This document shows, piece by piece, positions 8,816 to 17,478 of a DNA stretch of 64,000 bases. The notes under the pieces were generated by a model that ran no database searches, had not been told where the DNA came from, and worked only from the letters and a program-made list of their open reading frames with translations. Positions within the stretch are counted from its first letter, which is position 1. Every line of letters starts with the position of its first letter. The translations under genes were made by a program, and so were the position numbers. The stretch comes from CAXBCP01 sp047638395 (GTDB taxonomy: Bacteria > Pseudomonadota > Alphaproteobacteria > MPNO01 > UBA830), in the NCBI GenBank assembly GCA_047638395.1, contig JBLIMV010000025.1, positions 1 through 64,000 on the forward strand. Direction: 5' to 3'.

Positions 8816-10119
8816 TCCTCTTCGGGCCGCTCGCTCTGCGCGCGATAGGGATTGACCGCATCGTCATCCGGCTGGCTGTCATCCGGCGCATGACGGCGCG
8901 CGGTGTCGGCCCCGTCGACGCGGGGCGGCGAATGCAGTGACAGCACGTTGGCGCCGTCGGTTTCGGCAACACCGGTTTCTGCGTCATCGCCCGCAATATG
9001 ATCTTCTTCGGCATTCAGCCGGCTGAACTCGAAATGCTCTCCACCGCCGCCCACTGCGCCCCTGCCCATCAGTCTTTCGATCAGATCATCGAGCTGTTCA
9101 AGCGAACTGTAATCGAGACGGAGCTGACCGCCATTGCCGTCGAACGCAATATCGACGTGAAGGCCCAGCGCGTTGCCGAGGGCGCGTTCCAGCGCCAGGG
9201 TATCCGTGTCTTTTTGCGGTGCTTTTGCTTTACCGGCACCTTTGGCCCCCCCGGCCGGCCGGCCACGACGGGCGCGGCGCTCCTTGCCGAGGCGTTCGGC
9301 ATCGCGGACGCTCAGTCCTTCATCGATAATCTGGCGCGCAAGCGCCGTGGGATCTGCGGCCCGCAGGATAGCGCGGGCGTGGCCGGCACTGAGTTCGCCA
9401 TCGGCCAGCAGCGCGCGCACATCTTCGGGCAGATCCAACAGCCGTGTCATATTGGCTATATGGCTACGGCTTTTGCCGACGACCTCGGCGACCTGTTCCT
9501 GGGTCTTGCCGAAATCCTGCGACAGCCGGGCATAGGCCTCGGCCTCCTCCAGCGGTGACAGCTCATCGCGCTGGATGTTTTCAATCAGCGCCACCGCGAG
9601 CGCTTCGGCATCGTTGAAGTCCCGGATGATGACCGGCGCTTCGTGCACCTGGGCGCGCTGGGCCGCGCGCCAGCGGCGTTCACCCGCGACGATTTCGAAA
9701 GTACCGGGCTCGCTCCGGGTCGGGCGAACGATCAGCGGTTGCAGTATGCCCTGCTCGCGGATCGAATTTGTCAGATCGCGCAGCGCTTCATCGGCGAAAT
9801 GGCGGCGCGGCTGCATCGGGTTCGGGATAAGCTTCGCGATCGGCACCATGCGAAACCCGACAGCGGCCCCATGAGAACCGGCAGGCTCCCCGTTCCCTCC
9901 AGAATCTGTCTCGCCTGAAGCGGACCCTCCTGAAACAGCCGTCGCTGCCGGTGTCCCCGTGGGCGTGCCCGGCGTTTCGGCATCGGCATCGGCGGCCGGC
10001 GCAGGCCGGGCACCGGCATCGACCGCTTCTTCGGCAGACGCAATATTGGTGCGGTCCTCGCCAAACAATGCTTCCAGACCGCGGCCAAGCTGGCGCGGGC
10101 GGGGTTTTTCGTCGCTCAT
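8812..10119 (-). CDS. parB: Chromosome-partitioning protein ParB
   Basis: 435 residues, much longer than the usual ~280-300. After a short conserved start (PRQLGRGLEALFGE) comes a Gly/Ala/Pro/Thr-rich linker (~25-85), then the CTPase/ParB-N domain (IPNPMQPRRHF, ENIQRDELSPLEEAEAYARL), the parS-binding HTH (VGKSRSHIANMTRLLDLPE) and the C-terminal dimerisation region (GGQLRLDYSSLEQLDDLIER). An acidic, low-complexity tail of ~75 residues follows, absent from typical ParBs. ParB loads on parS, slides as a clamp and partners ParA; three parS sites lie within 6 kb. ATG at 10119 has AGGAGAG in front and overlaps the parA stop by 4 nt (ATGA), so the pair is translationally coupled. Confidence 0.96.
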   Translation of the reverse strand: MSDEKPRPRQLGRGLEALFGEDRTNIASAEEAVDAGARPAPAADADAETPGTPTGTPAATAVSGGSASGETDSGGNGEPAGSHGAAVGFRMVPIAKLIPNPMQPRRHFADEALRDLTNSIREQGILQPLIVRPTRSEPGTFEIVAGERRWRAAQRAQVHEAPVIIRDFNDAEALAVALIENIQRDELSPLEEAEAYARLSQDFGKTQEQVAEVVGKSRSHIANMTRLLDLPEDVRALLADGELSAGHARAILRAADPTALARQIIDEGLSVRDAERLGKERRARRGRPAGGAKGAGKAKAPQKDTDTLALERALGNALGLHVDIAFDGNGGQLRLDYSSLEQLDDLIERLMGRGAVGGGGEHFEFSRLNAEEDHIAGDDAETGVAETDGANVLSLHSPPRVDGADTARRHAPDDSQPDDDAVNPYRAQSERPEED

Positions 10120-11267
10120 CGGGTCTCTCCTGTCGGGCCCGCTGCGGGGCCATCTGGGTGGTCGTCTGTCGTCTCTGTCTGATCCGTCGTCGCGGCAGGC
10201 GGCGAGGCCGTGGCCGCCTCGGTATGGGATATTTTGTCACTGTCGGAATCACTGTCGGGACGCAGGCTATCGGGCACCAGAGTACCCGTCTGGGTTGTAT
10301 TATTGTCCATTTTCTTCTGTGCGTCCCGGCGCAATACTTCGCCGGCCAGGTGAACGTATGCCTGCGATCCCGTACAGGCCAAATCATATAACAATACCGG
10401 TTTACCGTGGGACGGTGCCTCGGAAACGCGCACATTTCTGGGGATAACGGTATCATATACCTTGTCGCCAAAATAGCCGCGCACGTCATCAGACACCAGC
10501 GACGACAGCTTATTGCGGGTATCGTACATAGTCAAAACGATCCCTTCGAGCTGCAATGTTGGATTGAATCTCCCCGTCACCCGTTCAATCGTCCGCACGA
10601 GTTGGCTGAGCCCTTCAAGCGCCAGGAACTCGCATTGCAGCGGCACCAGAACGGTATCGGCAGCGACCAGGCCATTCAGCGTCAGCAGACCGAGCGCCGG
10701 CGGGCAGTCGATCAGGACGTAATCGAACTGTGCGACGGCACTGCGGATCGCATCGCGCAGCAGATATTCCCGCCGCTCCATGTCGACCAGCTCCAGCTCG
10801 GCCGCCGACAGATCCATGGTCGAGGCGACGATGGCAAGGCCGGGCACAGCCGTGTCGATTAGTGCCTGGTCGAGCGTGATCTCGCCGAGCAGCAGATCGT
10901 AGGTGCCGGACGTCCGGCGCGCACTCTCGATGCCGAGCCCGGTCGACGCGTTGCCCTGGGGATCGAGATCGACCACCAGCACGCGGCGACCGACTGCCGC
11001 CAGCGCAGTCGCGAGGTTGATCGCGGTGGTGGTCTTGCCGACCCCGCCCTTCTGGTTGGCGACCGCGATGATCCGCCCCGTCCACGTCGGGGGTGTGGCA
11101 ACCGGGTCGTGCGGCATTGCTACGTCTGCGGGCGGCGGTGCGGTCAGGGTATCTGCCGGGGTATCGGGGAAATCGTCTGCCATGTGTCTGGACCAATTGT
11201 TGCCGATGGGGCCGGGATGCGTATCCGGAAACTGTTCTTTGTCTAGCGATGCCGATCCAGGGCGCAT
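10116..11267 (-). CDS. parA: Chromosome-partitioning ATPase ParA
   Basis: 383 residues; typical chromosomal ParA is ~260-290. The deviant Walker A motif is in ANQKGGVGKTTTAINLATAL (near residue 70), Walker B in YVLIDCPPALGLLTLN, and DLDPQGNASTGLG is conserved. Residues before ~60 and after ~315 are Asp/Ser/Thr/Pro-rich and look disordered. The N-terminus is uncertain: ATGs at 11267, 11183 (MADDF) and 11120 (MPHDP) are all in frame and none has a strong ribosome site. ATP-bound ParA binds DNA non-specifically and moves ParB-parS complexes after replication. It lies downstream of rsmG and directly upstream of parB, the usual alphaproteobacterial order. Confidence 0.96.
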   Translation of the reverse strand: MRPGSASLDKEQFPDTHPGPIGNNWSRHMADDFPDTPADTLTAPPPADVAMPHDPVATPPTWTGRIIAVANQKGGVGKTTTAINLATALAAVGRRVLVVDLDPQGNASTGLGIESARRTSGTYDLLLGEITLDQALIDTAVPGLAIVASTMDLSAAELELVDMERREYLLRDAIRSAVAQFDYVLIDCPPALGLLTLNGLVAADTVLVPLQCEFLALEGLSQLVRTIERVTGRFNPTLQLEGIVLTMYDTRNKLSSLVSDDVRGYFGDKVYDTVIPRNVRVSEAPSHGKPVLLYDLACTGSQAYVHLAGEVLRRDAQKKMDNNTTQTGTLVPDSLRPDSDSDSDKISHTEAATASPPAATTDQTETTDDHPDGPAAGPTGETR

Positions 11268-11349
11268 CCGGTTCGAACGCGGGTCCGGCTGCGGTCTGGT
11301 TGCGGTTTCGTTGCAGTCTGCAGCGCAGCGCCTGACGTGGAAGCTGGCG

Positions 11350-12000
11350 CTAACGCTTCTTCAAGCCCGTGATCCGCAATATGCGGCCCTCCGGGCTGGT
11401 GACACTTTCAAACGTCTGGTGCTTTATTCTCCAGCGTTTCTCGGCCTCGGTCAATTCTTCGCGCCAGCGCCCGCCTTTCATAATCAGGCAGCGCTGCGCG
11501 CCCAGCAAATCGGCCATTCCACAGAGCTTTTCAAGCGGCGCCAGCGCACGGACGGTCAGAATATCCACGGAACTTTCCACCGATTCGTGGCGCTGCGGCC
11601 ATCTTTCCCGTGCAACATCCTCGACCCGGGCCGTGGTAACCGTCACCGGCGCCTTGGTTGCGGCAGCGACTTCGCGGAGAAACGCGCTCTTGCGGGTATG
11701 GGATTCGATCAGTTCAGTTGGCAGACCGGTGACAATGGCGAGGACCAGTCCGGGGAAACCTGCCCCGCTGCCAATATCGGTGATCGACCGGGCATCTTCC
11801 GGCAGATATTCGACGAGCTGAATGGAATCCCGCATATGCCGGTCCCAGAGGTCCGGCACAGAGTTGCGCGAAACCAGATTCAGAGTCTGCTGCCATTCTT
11901 CAAGATGCGTGGCGTAAATCCGCAGCCGGTCCATTGTTTCACGTGAAACATTCGTGATTTCTTCAAACATTTCAGGGGTTAAGGGGGAATCAGTGGTCAT
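11350..12000 (-). CDS. rsmG: 16S rRNA (guanine527-N7)-methyltransferase RsmG (GidB)
   Basis: 216 residues, normal length. The SAM-binding loop is ITDIGSGAGFPGLVLAI, preceded by the family's LNLVSR-x(n)-LWDRHMRDS motif. It methylates G527 of 16S rRNA using S-adenosylmethionine in the cytoplasm. The start is 3 nt after the mnmG stop, so translation is coupled. Codons for NVSRET near residue 12 contain a perfect parS palindrome (11935-11950), so the DNA serves both as coding sequence and as a ParB-loading site. Confidence 0.96.
   Translation of the reverse strand: MTTDSPLTPEMFEEITNVSRETMDRLRIYATHLEEWQQTLNLVSRNSVPDLWDRHMRDSIQLVEYLPEDARSITDIGSGAGFPGLVLAIVTGLPTELIESHTRKSAFLREVAAATKAPVTVTTARVEDVARERWPQRHESVESSVDILTVRALAPLEKLCGMADLLGAQRCLIMKGGRWREELTEAEKRWRIKHQTFESVTSPEGRILRITGLKKR
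11935..11950. promoter_or_regulatory. parS: parS site 1 (inside rsmG)
   Basis: TGTTTCACGTGAAACA, a perfect 16-bp match to the parS consensus conserved across bacteria. It is read as NVSRET codons in the 5' part of rsmG, ~1.8 kb from parB and about 25.7 kb from the predicted oriC. Confidence 0.93.
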
Positions 12001-12003
12001 AAA

Positions 12004-13920
12004 TCAGGCTGCTTTCTCGCCACGCCGGACGTGGCGCAACAGCGCCGTCAATGCGGCCGGTGTGACGCCGGGAATTCGGCTGGCAGCGCCCAGTGTGGCC
12101 GGCCGGGACGCCCCAAGCTTTTCGCGCATCTCGTTCGACAGCCCGCCGATCTCTCCGTAATTCAACGCGTCCGGCAGGGCAAGCGCCTCATCCTTGCGGA
12201 ACGCAGCGATATCCGCCTGCTGGCGGTTAAGATACCCGGCATAGAGGGAATCGTGTGCGACCTGTTGCAGGATCGCCGGATCGATAGAGGTGGTCTCGGG
12301 CCAGACACGCAACACGGCTTCTATCCCCGCATCCGCCTGGGCCAGCAGTTTGAGCGCCGTGCGCGGCACACCGTCCTGCGAGACCTTTATCCCCTGCTTT
12401 GCCAGATCCTGCGGTTTGGCCGTCAGGCCCGACAATGTTTCACGTGATACATCAAGCGCCGCCATCTTTGCCGTGAACGCCGTTTCCCGCGCGGACCCGA
12501 CACAGCCGAGCGCAATACCCGCCCCAGTCAGGCGTTGATCCGCATTGTCGGCGCGCAGCGTCAGGCGGTACTCGGCACGCGACGTGAACATTCTGTAGGG
12601 TTCCGCCGTGCCACGGGTGATCAGATCGTCGATCATCACCCCGATATAGGCGTCCGCCCGGTCCAGCGTAAACGGCACATCGCTGCCGCCGGCGGCGCGC
12701 GCGGCATTCAGCCCGGCCATCAGGCCCTGCGCGGCAGCTTCTTCGTAGCCCGTCGTCCCGTTGATCTGACCGGCGAGGTAAAGTCCCGGCAAACGGCGGG
12801 TCTCCAGCGTCGGGCGCAATTCCCGCGGATCGACATAGTCATATTCGATGGCGTAGCCCGGGCGGATCACGCGGGCGGCCTCCAACCCAGGGATCTGCGC
12901 CAGAAACGCCAGTTGCACGTCTTCCGGCAGCGATGTCGAGATTCCATTGGGATAGACGGTATCGTCGTCGAGCCCTTCAGGCTCCAGGAAGATCTGGTGG
13001 CGTGACTTGTCGGCAAAGCGCACCACCTTGTCCTCGATGGACGGGCAGTATCGCGGCCCGGTGCCTTCGATCTGGCCGGAATACATCGGCGCACGGTGGA
13101 TATTGGCCTGAATGATCTCATGCGCCGCCTGGCTGGTATAGGTGATGTGGCAGGCAATCTGCGGCGTCGTGATCTTGTCGGTCAGCGTCGAAAACGGCAC
13201 GGGCGGGTCATCACCGGGCTGAACCTCAAGCGCGTCCCAGTCGATCGTCGTCCCGTCGAGCCGCGGCGGCGTCCCGGTTTTCAGCCGGCCAAGCGCAAAG
13301 CCGCAGGCCTCCAACGTATCAGACAGGCCCAGCGCCGGCGCCTCGCCGACCCGGCCGGCCGGTATCTTCTGTTCGCCGATATGAATAAGCCCGCGCAGAA
13401 ACGTGCCGGTGGTCAGCACCACGCGCGGCGCACGGATTTCAGCCCCGTCCGCCAGAATTACGCCAGCGACGCGGCGATTCTCGGCCCCATCTTTGCCAGC
13501 ACCATCGAGCAGCAAATCCTCGACCCCGCCTGCGCGGATATCAAGGTTTGCCTGATCGGCCAGGGTTTCCTGCATCGCAAGACGGTAGAGCTTGCGGTCG
13601 GCCTGCGCGCGCGGACCCTGCACGGCAGGACCCTTGCGGCGGTTGAGAATCCGGAACTGAATACCGGCCCGGTCGATCACGCGCGCCATGATGCCGTCCA
13701 GCGCATCGATCTCGCGCACCAGATGGCCCTTGCCAAGCCCGCCGATCGCCGGGTTGCACGACATCTCGCCGATGGTCGACATCTTGTGGGTCACAAGCAG
13801 GGTCCGGGCGCCAAGCCGCGCCGACGCGGCGGCGGCCTCACAGCCGGCATGACCACCGCCCACGACGATTACGTCATAGGCACTGTCGATGGCATTCTGT
13901 GAATTTTCGGGTCCCGACAT
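12004..13920 (-). CDS. mnmG: tRNA uridine-5-carboxymethylaminomethyl modification enzyme MnmG (GidA)
   Basis: 638 residues, full length. The N-terminal FAD-binding motif is DVIVVGGGHAGCEAAAASAR; the invariant MSCNPAIGGLGKGHLVREID, EQKIPAGRVGEAP and LKTGTPPRLDGTTID segments follow; the helical C-terminal tRNA/MnmE-binding region ends with GVTPAALTALLRHVRRG. With MnmE it uses methylene-tetrahydrofolate, glycine and FAD/NADH to install cmnm5U34 in the wobble position of certain tRNAs. Codons near residue 490 (VSRETL) contain a one-mismatch parS site. It is downstream of mnmE and directly upstream of rsmG. Confidence 0.97.
   Translation of the reverse strand: MSGPENSQNAIDSAYDVIVVGGGHAGCEAAAASARLGARTLLVTHKMSTIGEMSCNPAIGGLGKGHLVREIDALDGIMARVIDRAGIQFRILNRRKGPAVQGPRAQADRKLYRLAMQETLADQANLDIRAGGVEDLLLDGAGKDGAENRRVAGVILADGAEIRAPRVVLTTGTFLRGLIHIGEQKIPAGRVGEAPALGLSDTLEACGFALGRLKTGTPPRLDGTTIDWDALEVQPGDDPPVPFSTLTDKITTPQIACHITYTSQAAHEIIQANIHRAPMYSGQIEGTGPRYCPSIEDKVVRFADKSRHQIFLEPEGLDDDTVYPNGISTSLPEDVQLAFLAQIPGLEAARVIRPGYAIEYDYVDPRELRPTLETRRLPGLYLAGQINGTTGYEEAAAQGLMAGLNAARAAGGSDVPFTLDRADAYIGVMIDDLITRGTAEPYRMFTSRAEYRLTLRADNADQRLTGAGIALGCVGSARETAFTAKMAALDVSRETLSGLTAKPQDLAKQGIKVSQDGVPRTALKLLAQADAGIEAVLRVWPETTSIDPAILQQVAHDSLYAGYLNRQQADIAAFRKDEALALPDALNYGEIGGLSNEMREKLGASRPATLGAASRIPGVTPAALTALLRHVRRGEKAA
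12436..12451. promoter_or_regulatory. parS: parS site 2 (inside mnmG, one mismatch)
   Basis: TGTTTCACGTGATACA differs from the perfect parS at one position in the right arm. It lies in mnmG codons for VSRET, the same peptide coincidence as in rsmG. Likely a weaker ParB-binding site. Confidence 0.75.
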
Positions 13921-14005
13921 GGCGCGGAATATAGGGTCGGCCCCGGGGTCCGTAAAGCGGCAATCGGTGCGCCCGGCAAATGAATCCCCCGTGATTCAGG
14001 GCGAT

Positions 14006-14021
14006 TGTTTCACGTGAAACA
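14006..14021. promoter_or_regulatory. parS: parS site 3 (mnmE-mnmG intergenic)
   Basis: TGTTTCACGTGAAACA, a perfect parS in the ~140-nt gap between mnmE and mnmG, about 23.6 kb from the predicted origin. Being non-coding, it is the least constrained and probably a principal ParB-loading site. Confidence 0.93.
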
Positions 14022-14060
14022 TTATTGGACTGATTACAGGTCGCACTGGAACCTATTGAT

Positions 14061-15458
14061 TTATTTACCAATACAAAAGTCATTGAAGATCACATCGAGC
14101 AAATCCTCGACGTCAACCCGCCCGGTCACCCGTCCCAACGCCCGGGCAGCAACCCGCAGATCCTCGGCCACGAGCTCGCTGTCGCCCGTGCCAGTCGCGA
14201 TGCCAGTGCCGGTGTCAGTACCAACAGTCGCCGCCCGGCCCAGGGCCTCCGCACTGTCGATCAACGCCGTTCGGTGACGCAGGCGCGTCAGCGGCACACC
14301 CTCAGTGCCCGCGCCGTCCGACATGATCTCCGCCGCAAAGCCTTCGAGGCGGCGCAACAGATCCGGCAAGCCGTCACCGGTCTTCGCCGAAATCGCGAGC
14401 GCAGATACGCCGGCAATCTCCGCTGGCGGCGCATCGACCAGATCGGCCTTGTTGGCAATGGCAAGGACCTCACCCGGCCCTTCCGAGAGCTGCGCCAAAC
14501 TCGCCGGGTCAGGCGCACGGCTGACGTCGAACACCACCAGCCGCACGTCCGCCGCTTCCGCGCGATCGAGTGCACGGCGCACACCTTCACGTTCAATCTC
14601 GTCGGCGGCATCGCGTAAACCGGCGGTATCGGCAATCGTCACCGGCCAGCCGCCCAGATCGAGATGAACCTCTATCACGTCGCGCGTCGTCCCTTCGGTC
14701 GCCGACACGATCGCCGCCTCGCGCGCGGCAATGGCATTGAGCAACGACGATTTACCGGCATTGGGCGCGCCGAGGATCGCGATCTGCAATCCATCGCGCA
14801 ACCGCTCACCACGACGATTATCGTCGAGGAACAGCCTGATCTCCGCCTCAAGCGCAGAAATCCGCGCCCGTGCCGCACGCTCGACATCGTCCGGCAGATC
14901 TTCATCGGGAAAGTCGATCCAGGCTTCGGTATGGGCAAGCACGTCGATCAGATCGGCGCGCCATGTCTCCAACCGCCCGGCCAGACCGCCGCCAAGCTGG
15001 GCCAGCGCCTGACGCCGCTGGGCGTCGGTGCCCGCATCGATTAGATCGGCAATCGCCTCGGCCTCGGTCAGATCAATCTTGCCGGCAAGGAAGGCGCGCT
15101 TTGAGAACTCCCCGGGTTCGGCAAGCCGAAGACCGGGCAACGCGGCCAGCGCAGACGTCACCGCCTCGACCGTCGCCCGCCCACCATGAATATGAAGTTC
15201 CGCCACATCTTCGCCGGTAAAGCTGGCCGGCGCGGCAAACCAGATCGCCAACCCGTCATCCAGCGCGGCACCGTCTGCCGGATCCACCATATGGCACCGT
15301 ATTGCGCGGCGCGGCGCGGGCAAGGCATCAAGGCCGCCAATCAGGCGCAGTGCCTCACCCGCCGCAGGGCCCGAAATCCGGATGACAGCCACCCCGGCAC
15401 GCCCGGGCGCGCTCGCCAGGGCAAAGATGGTTTCGGTGCGCTCAAACTCACTGTCCAT
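14061..15458 (-). CDS. mnmE: tRNA modification GTPase MnmE (TrmE)
   Basis: 465 residues. The N-terminal formyl-THF-binding domain starts with ETIFALASAPGRAGVAVIRI; the helical domain carries an inserted Ras-like G domain with P-loop GAPNAGKSSLLNA, switch EGTTRDVIE, DTAGLRD and NKADL; the C-terminus ends with the catalytic FCIGK motif. It forms the MnmEG complex with the neighbouring mnmG product and modifies wobble uridines. Near residues 410-425 is a Gly/Thr-rich stretch (TVGTDTGTGIATGTGDSE) that most MnmE proteins lack. The intergenic gap downstream contains a parS. Confidence 0.96.
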   Translation of the reverse strand: MDSEFERTETIFALASAPGRAGVAVIRISGPAAGEALRLIGGLDALPAPRRAIRCHMVDPADGAALDDGLAIWFAAPASFTGEDVAELHIHGGRATVEAVTSALAALPGLRLAEPGEFSKRAFLAGKIDLTEAEAIADLIDAGTDAQRRQALAQLGGGLAGRLETWRADLIDVLAHTEAWIDFPDEDLPDDVERAARARISALEAEIRLFLDDNRRGERLRDGLQIAILGAPNAGKSSLLNAIAAREAAIVSATEGTTRDVIEVHLDLGGWPVTIADTAGLRDAADEIEREGVRRALDRAEAADVRLVVFDVSRAPDPASLAQLSEGPGEVLAIANKADLVDAPPAEIAGVSALAISAKTGDGLPDLLRRLEGFAAEIMSDGAGTEGVPLTRLRHRTALIDSAEALGRAATVGTDTGTGIATGTGDSELVAEDLRVAARALGRVTGRVDVEDLLDVIFNDFCIGK

Positions 15459-15540
15459 GGCACACAGGTTTCGCCGCGACAGACCTCCCGGTCAAGGGGC
15501 GCTGTTCAGCAGCTGGCGCTGGTGACGGTTCCTACGCCGG

Positions 15541-16500
15541 TCAGTTCTTACCGGGGCCCGGCAAGTCCAGTCCCACGCCCTGCAGGTGCCCGAACAACTC
15601 GGCGAGTCGTTCCGTGTCGGCGGCCGGCAGCGGCGGTTTGAGGATGGAGGCGATATTGGCCTCCAAATGCGCGACCCGTCCGGTACCGAACAGAACCACG
15701 TCGGCACCCGGCTCATGGCGGGCATAGCGGTACGCCGCCTCGATCACACTGGCCGCGCCGCCATCTTCCGGGTGCACCAGAAAACCAAGCGGATCGCCGC
15801 TTTCAGCCAGCCACGCCGGCACACGGCCATCGGCTCCCAGTTCCCGCATCGTCTCCTGCAGGCGGCCGGGCACACTGAACAGGTTGCGCACGGCAAACAT
15901 GATCAACGTGCCGATATCGTTCTGCAGCGTCAGTGGTAGCAACCCATTGCGCGCAACCTGGTGCATCATGTTGAAGCCCAGCATCATCACGTCCCAGCAC
16001 CCATCAACGGCCGCGCGGTTCAGCATGGTCTGGCTGTGATCGCTGGGAGACGATTCAGTGATGCCGAGAAACCGGATCTTTCCCGCATCCCGTGCCTTCA
16101 TCAATACCGGTGCAAGGGCATTCAGCGCGTGGTTATAGTGCTCGGGGTAAACGCCGTGCAGATGATAGATATCGATATAGTCGGTATCCAGATCGCGCAG
16201 GCTTGCATCAATCTCCGCCGCCAGTATTTCCGCCGTTACCCGAGGATTGGCCTGATGCTTGCTGGAGACAATAACAGAATCGCGCGGCACGGATTTAATC
16301 GCCTCGCCGACGACCGCCTCTGTGCCATAGACACGTGCGGTGTCGAGAAAATTGACGCCCAGATCAAGCGCCCGATGAATCAGCGCAACCGAATCCGCTT
16401 CACTATGACCGGCACCCTGACCGATCTTTGAATTACCGCCGCAGCCAAGCCCGGCGACGCCGACCTTCAGCCCGGTGCGCCCCAGCGTGGTGTAGTCCAT
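15541..16500 (-). CDS. Aldo/keto reductase family oxidoreductase
   Basis: 319 residues from ATG 16500 (MDYTTLGRTGLKVGVAGLGC), the normal AKR start; an upstream in-frame extension to 16605 is not protein-like. The (beta/alpha)8 AKR landmarks are visible: GVNFLDTARVYGTEAVVGEA with catalytic Asp and Tyr, a Lys in VIVSSKHQ, and DYIDIYHLHGV with the active-site His. NADPH-dependent reduction of an aldehyde or ketone is expected; the substrate is unknown. The C-terminal ~60 residues (AYRYARHEPGADVVLFGTG) match the cofactor-binding end of the family. Unrelated to the upstream mnmE block by function. Confidence 0.88.
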   Translation of the reverse strand: MDYTTLGRTGLKVGVAGLGCGGNSKIGQGAGHSEADSVALIHRALDLGVNFLDTARVYGTEAVVGEAIKSVPRDSVIVSSKHQANPRVTAEILAAEIDASLRDLDTDYIDIYHLHGVYPEHYNHALNALAPVLMKARDAGKIRFLGITESSPSDHSQTMLNRAAVDGCWDVMMLGFNMMHQVARNGLLPLTLQNDIGTLIMFAVRNLFSVPGRLQETMRELGADGRVPAWLAESGDPLGFLVHPEDGGAASVIEAAYRYARHEPGADVVLFGTGRVAHLEANIASILKPPLPAADTERLAELFGHLQGVGLDLPGPGKN

Positions 16501-16781
16501 ATTCCATCCGTCCCATGATCTTTCACGGCACGTTATACGGGCGCAGAAATCCGGGCAATGGGCGAAGATCCCCCGGCGCACAAGATCGGCAAACGGCCCG
16601 ATCATCGTCGGGATTCTTTACAATCCCGGTAAATGCCAAGCGGTATCCGGGTCCGAACTCGTTGATTTATCGGCCTTATTAGACACTGGTACGAATCTTG
16701 CTTCAATTGTGTCAAACAGACTCCCCCCCCTGCGGCTTGCCGCGTCACGCAAGCGCCGCATTGCCACAACAGGACACCGAG

Positions 16782-17417
16782 ATGCCTTCATACAAACCTT
16801 TCGCGACAGCCATCGCCTTCAGCCTCACGGTCGCATTCACAGCCCCGGCGCACGCTCTCCTTCTGGATCAGGGCGTCACCACGCTCGACACCGCCACCAA
16901 CCTCGAATGGCTCGACCTCACGGAATCGACCAACCGCTCGTTCGACGACCTCGCCGGCCAGTTCGGCACCGGCGGCGATTTCGCCGGCTGGCGCCATGCG
17001 AACACGGCGGAAGTCTCGGCCCTGTTCACCAGCCAGGGCTATCCGCCGGGTTACGATTCATCGCCCACCACAGTCGCCATGTTCCAGCTGATCCAGATGC
17101 TTGGCGAAACGGCTGTGATCCCCTCAGGCTCGGACGTCCAGAGCGCCGCCTTCGGCCTCTATGACGACAGCGCAACCGGAACGCTGCCCCGTGCCGGCAT
17201 CGCCGTCCTCGAGCAATTGTATTTCAACAACGGCAATCCCGGGTTCGAACGGTCCCATGTTGTCGACGACAACGTGCTAACCGACATCGGGCTTCCGATA
17301 TACGGCCACTGGCTGGTGCGCAGCGCCGCCACGACCGAAATCCCCGCGCCCGGCGCGATGGCGATCTTCGCAATCGGCCTTGCCGGGCTCGCCGCGACGC
17401 GGCGGCGGCGCAGCTAA
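16782..17417 (+). CDS. Exported protein with PEP-CTERM-like C-terminal sorting tail (1 of 4)
   Basis: 211 residues from ATG 16782 (AGGA upstream). A signal peptide (~1-25, cleavage near AHA) is followed by a domain seen in many PEP-CTERM surface proteins: TATNLEWLDLTESTNRSFDD, then FAGWRHANTAEVSALF. The C-terminus has the tripartite sorting layout: TEIPAPGAMAIFAIGLAGL, a hydrophobic helix, then ATRRRRS. This tail is typically recognised by an exosortase-type transpeptidase for processing and surface placement; none is in the window. The motif is IPAPG rather than VPEP. Function unknown. Confidence 0.75.
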   Translation: MPSYKPFATAIAFSLTVAFTAPAHALLLDQGVTTLDTATNLEWLDLTESTNRSFDDLAGQFGTGGDFAGWRHANTAEVSALFTSQGYPPGYDSSPTTVAMFQLIQMLGETAVIPSGSDVQSAAFGLYDDSATGTLPRAGIAVLEQLYFNNGNPGFERSHVVDDNVLTDIGLPIYGHWLVRSAATTEIPAPGAMAIFAIGLAGLAATRRRRS

Positions 17418-17478
17418 ACAACCGCCACGTGGCCCCCGATGCTGGCCGGGCGGGCGCCGTTGAACTGCTGCAGCTTCC

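Noticed and set aside
10903..11946. A 347-codon plus-strand frame across parA and rsmG
   Set aside because: Overlaps two well-identified genes in antisense and crosses their intergenic gap; no domain is seen.
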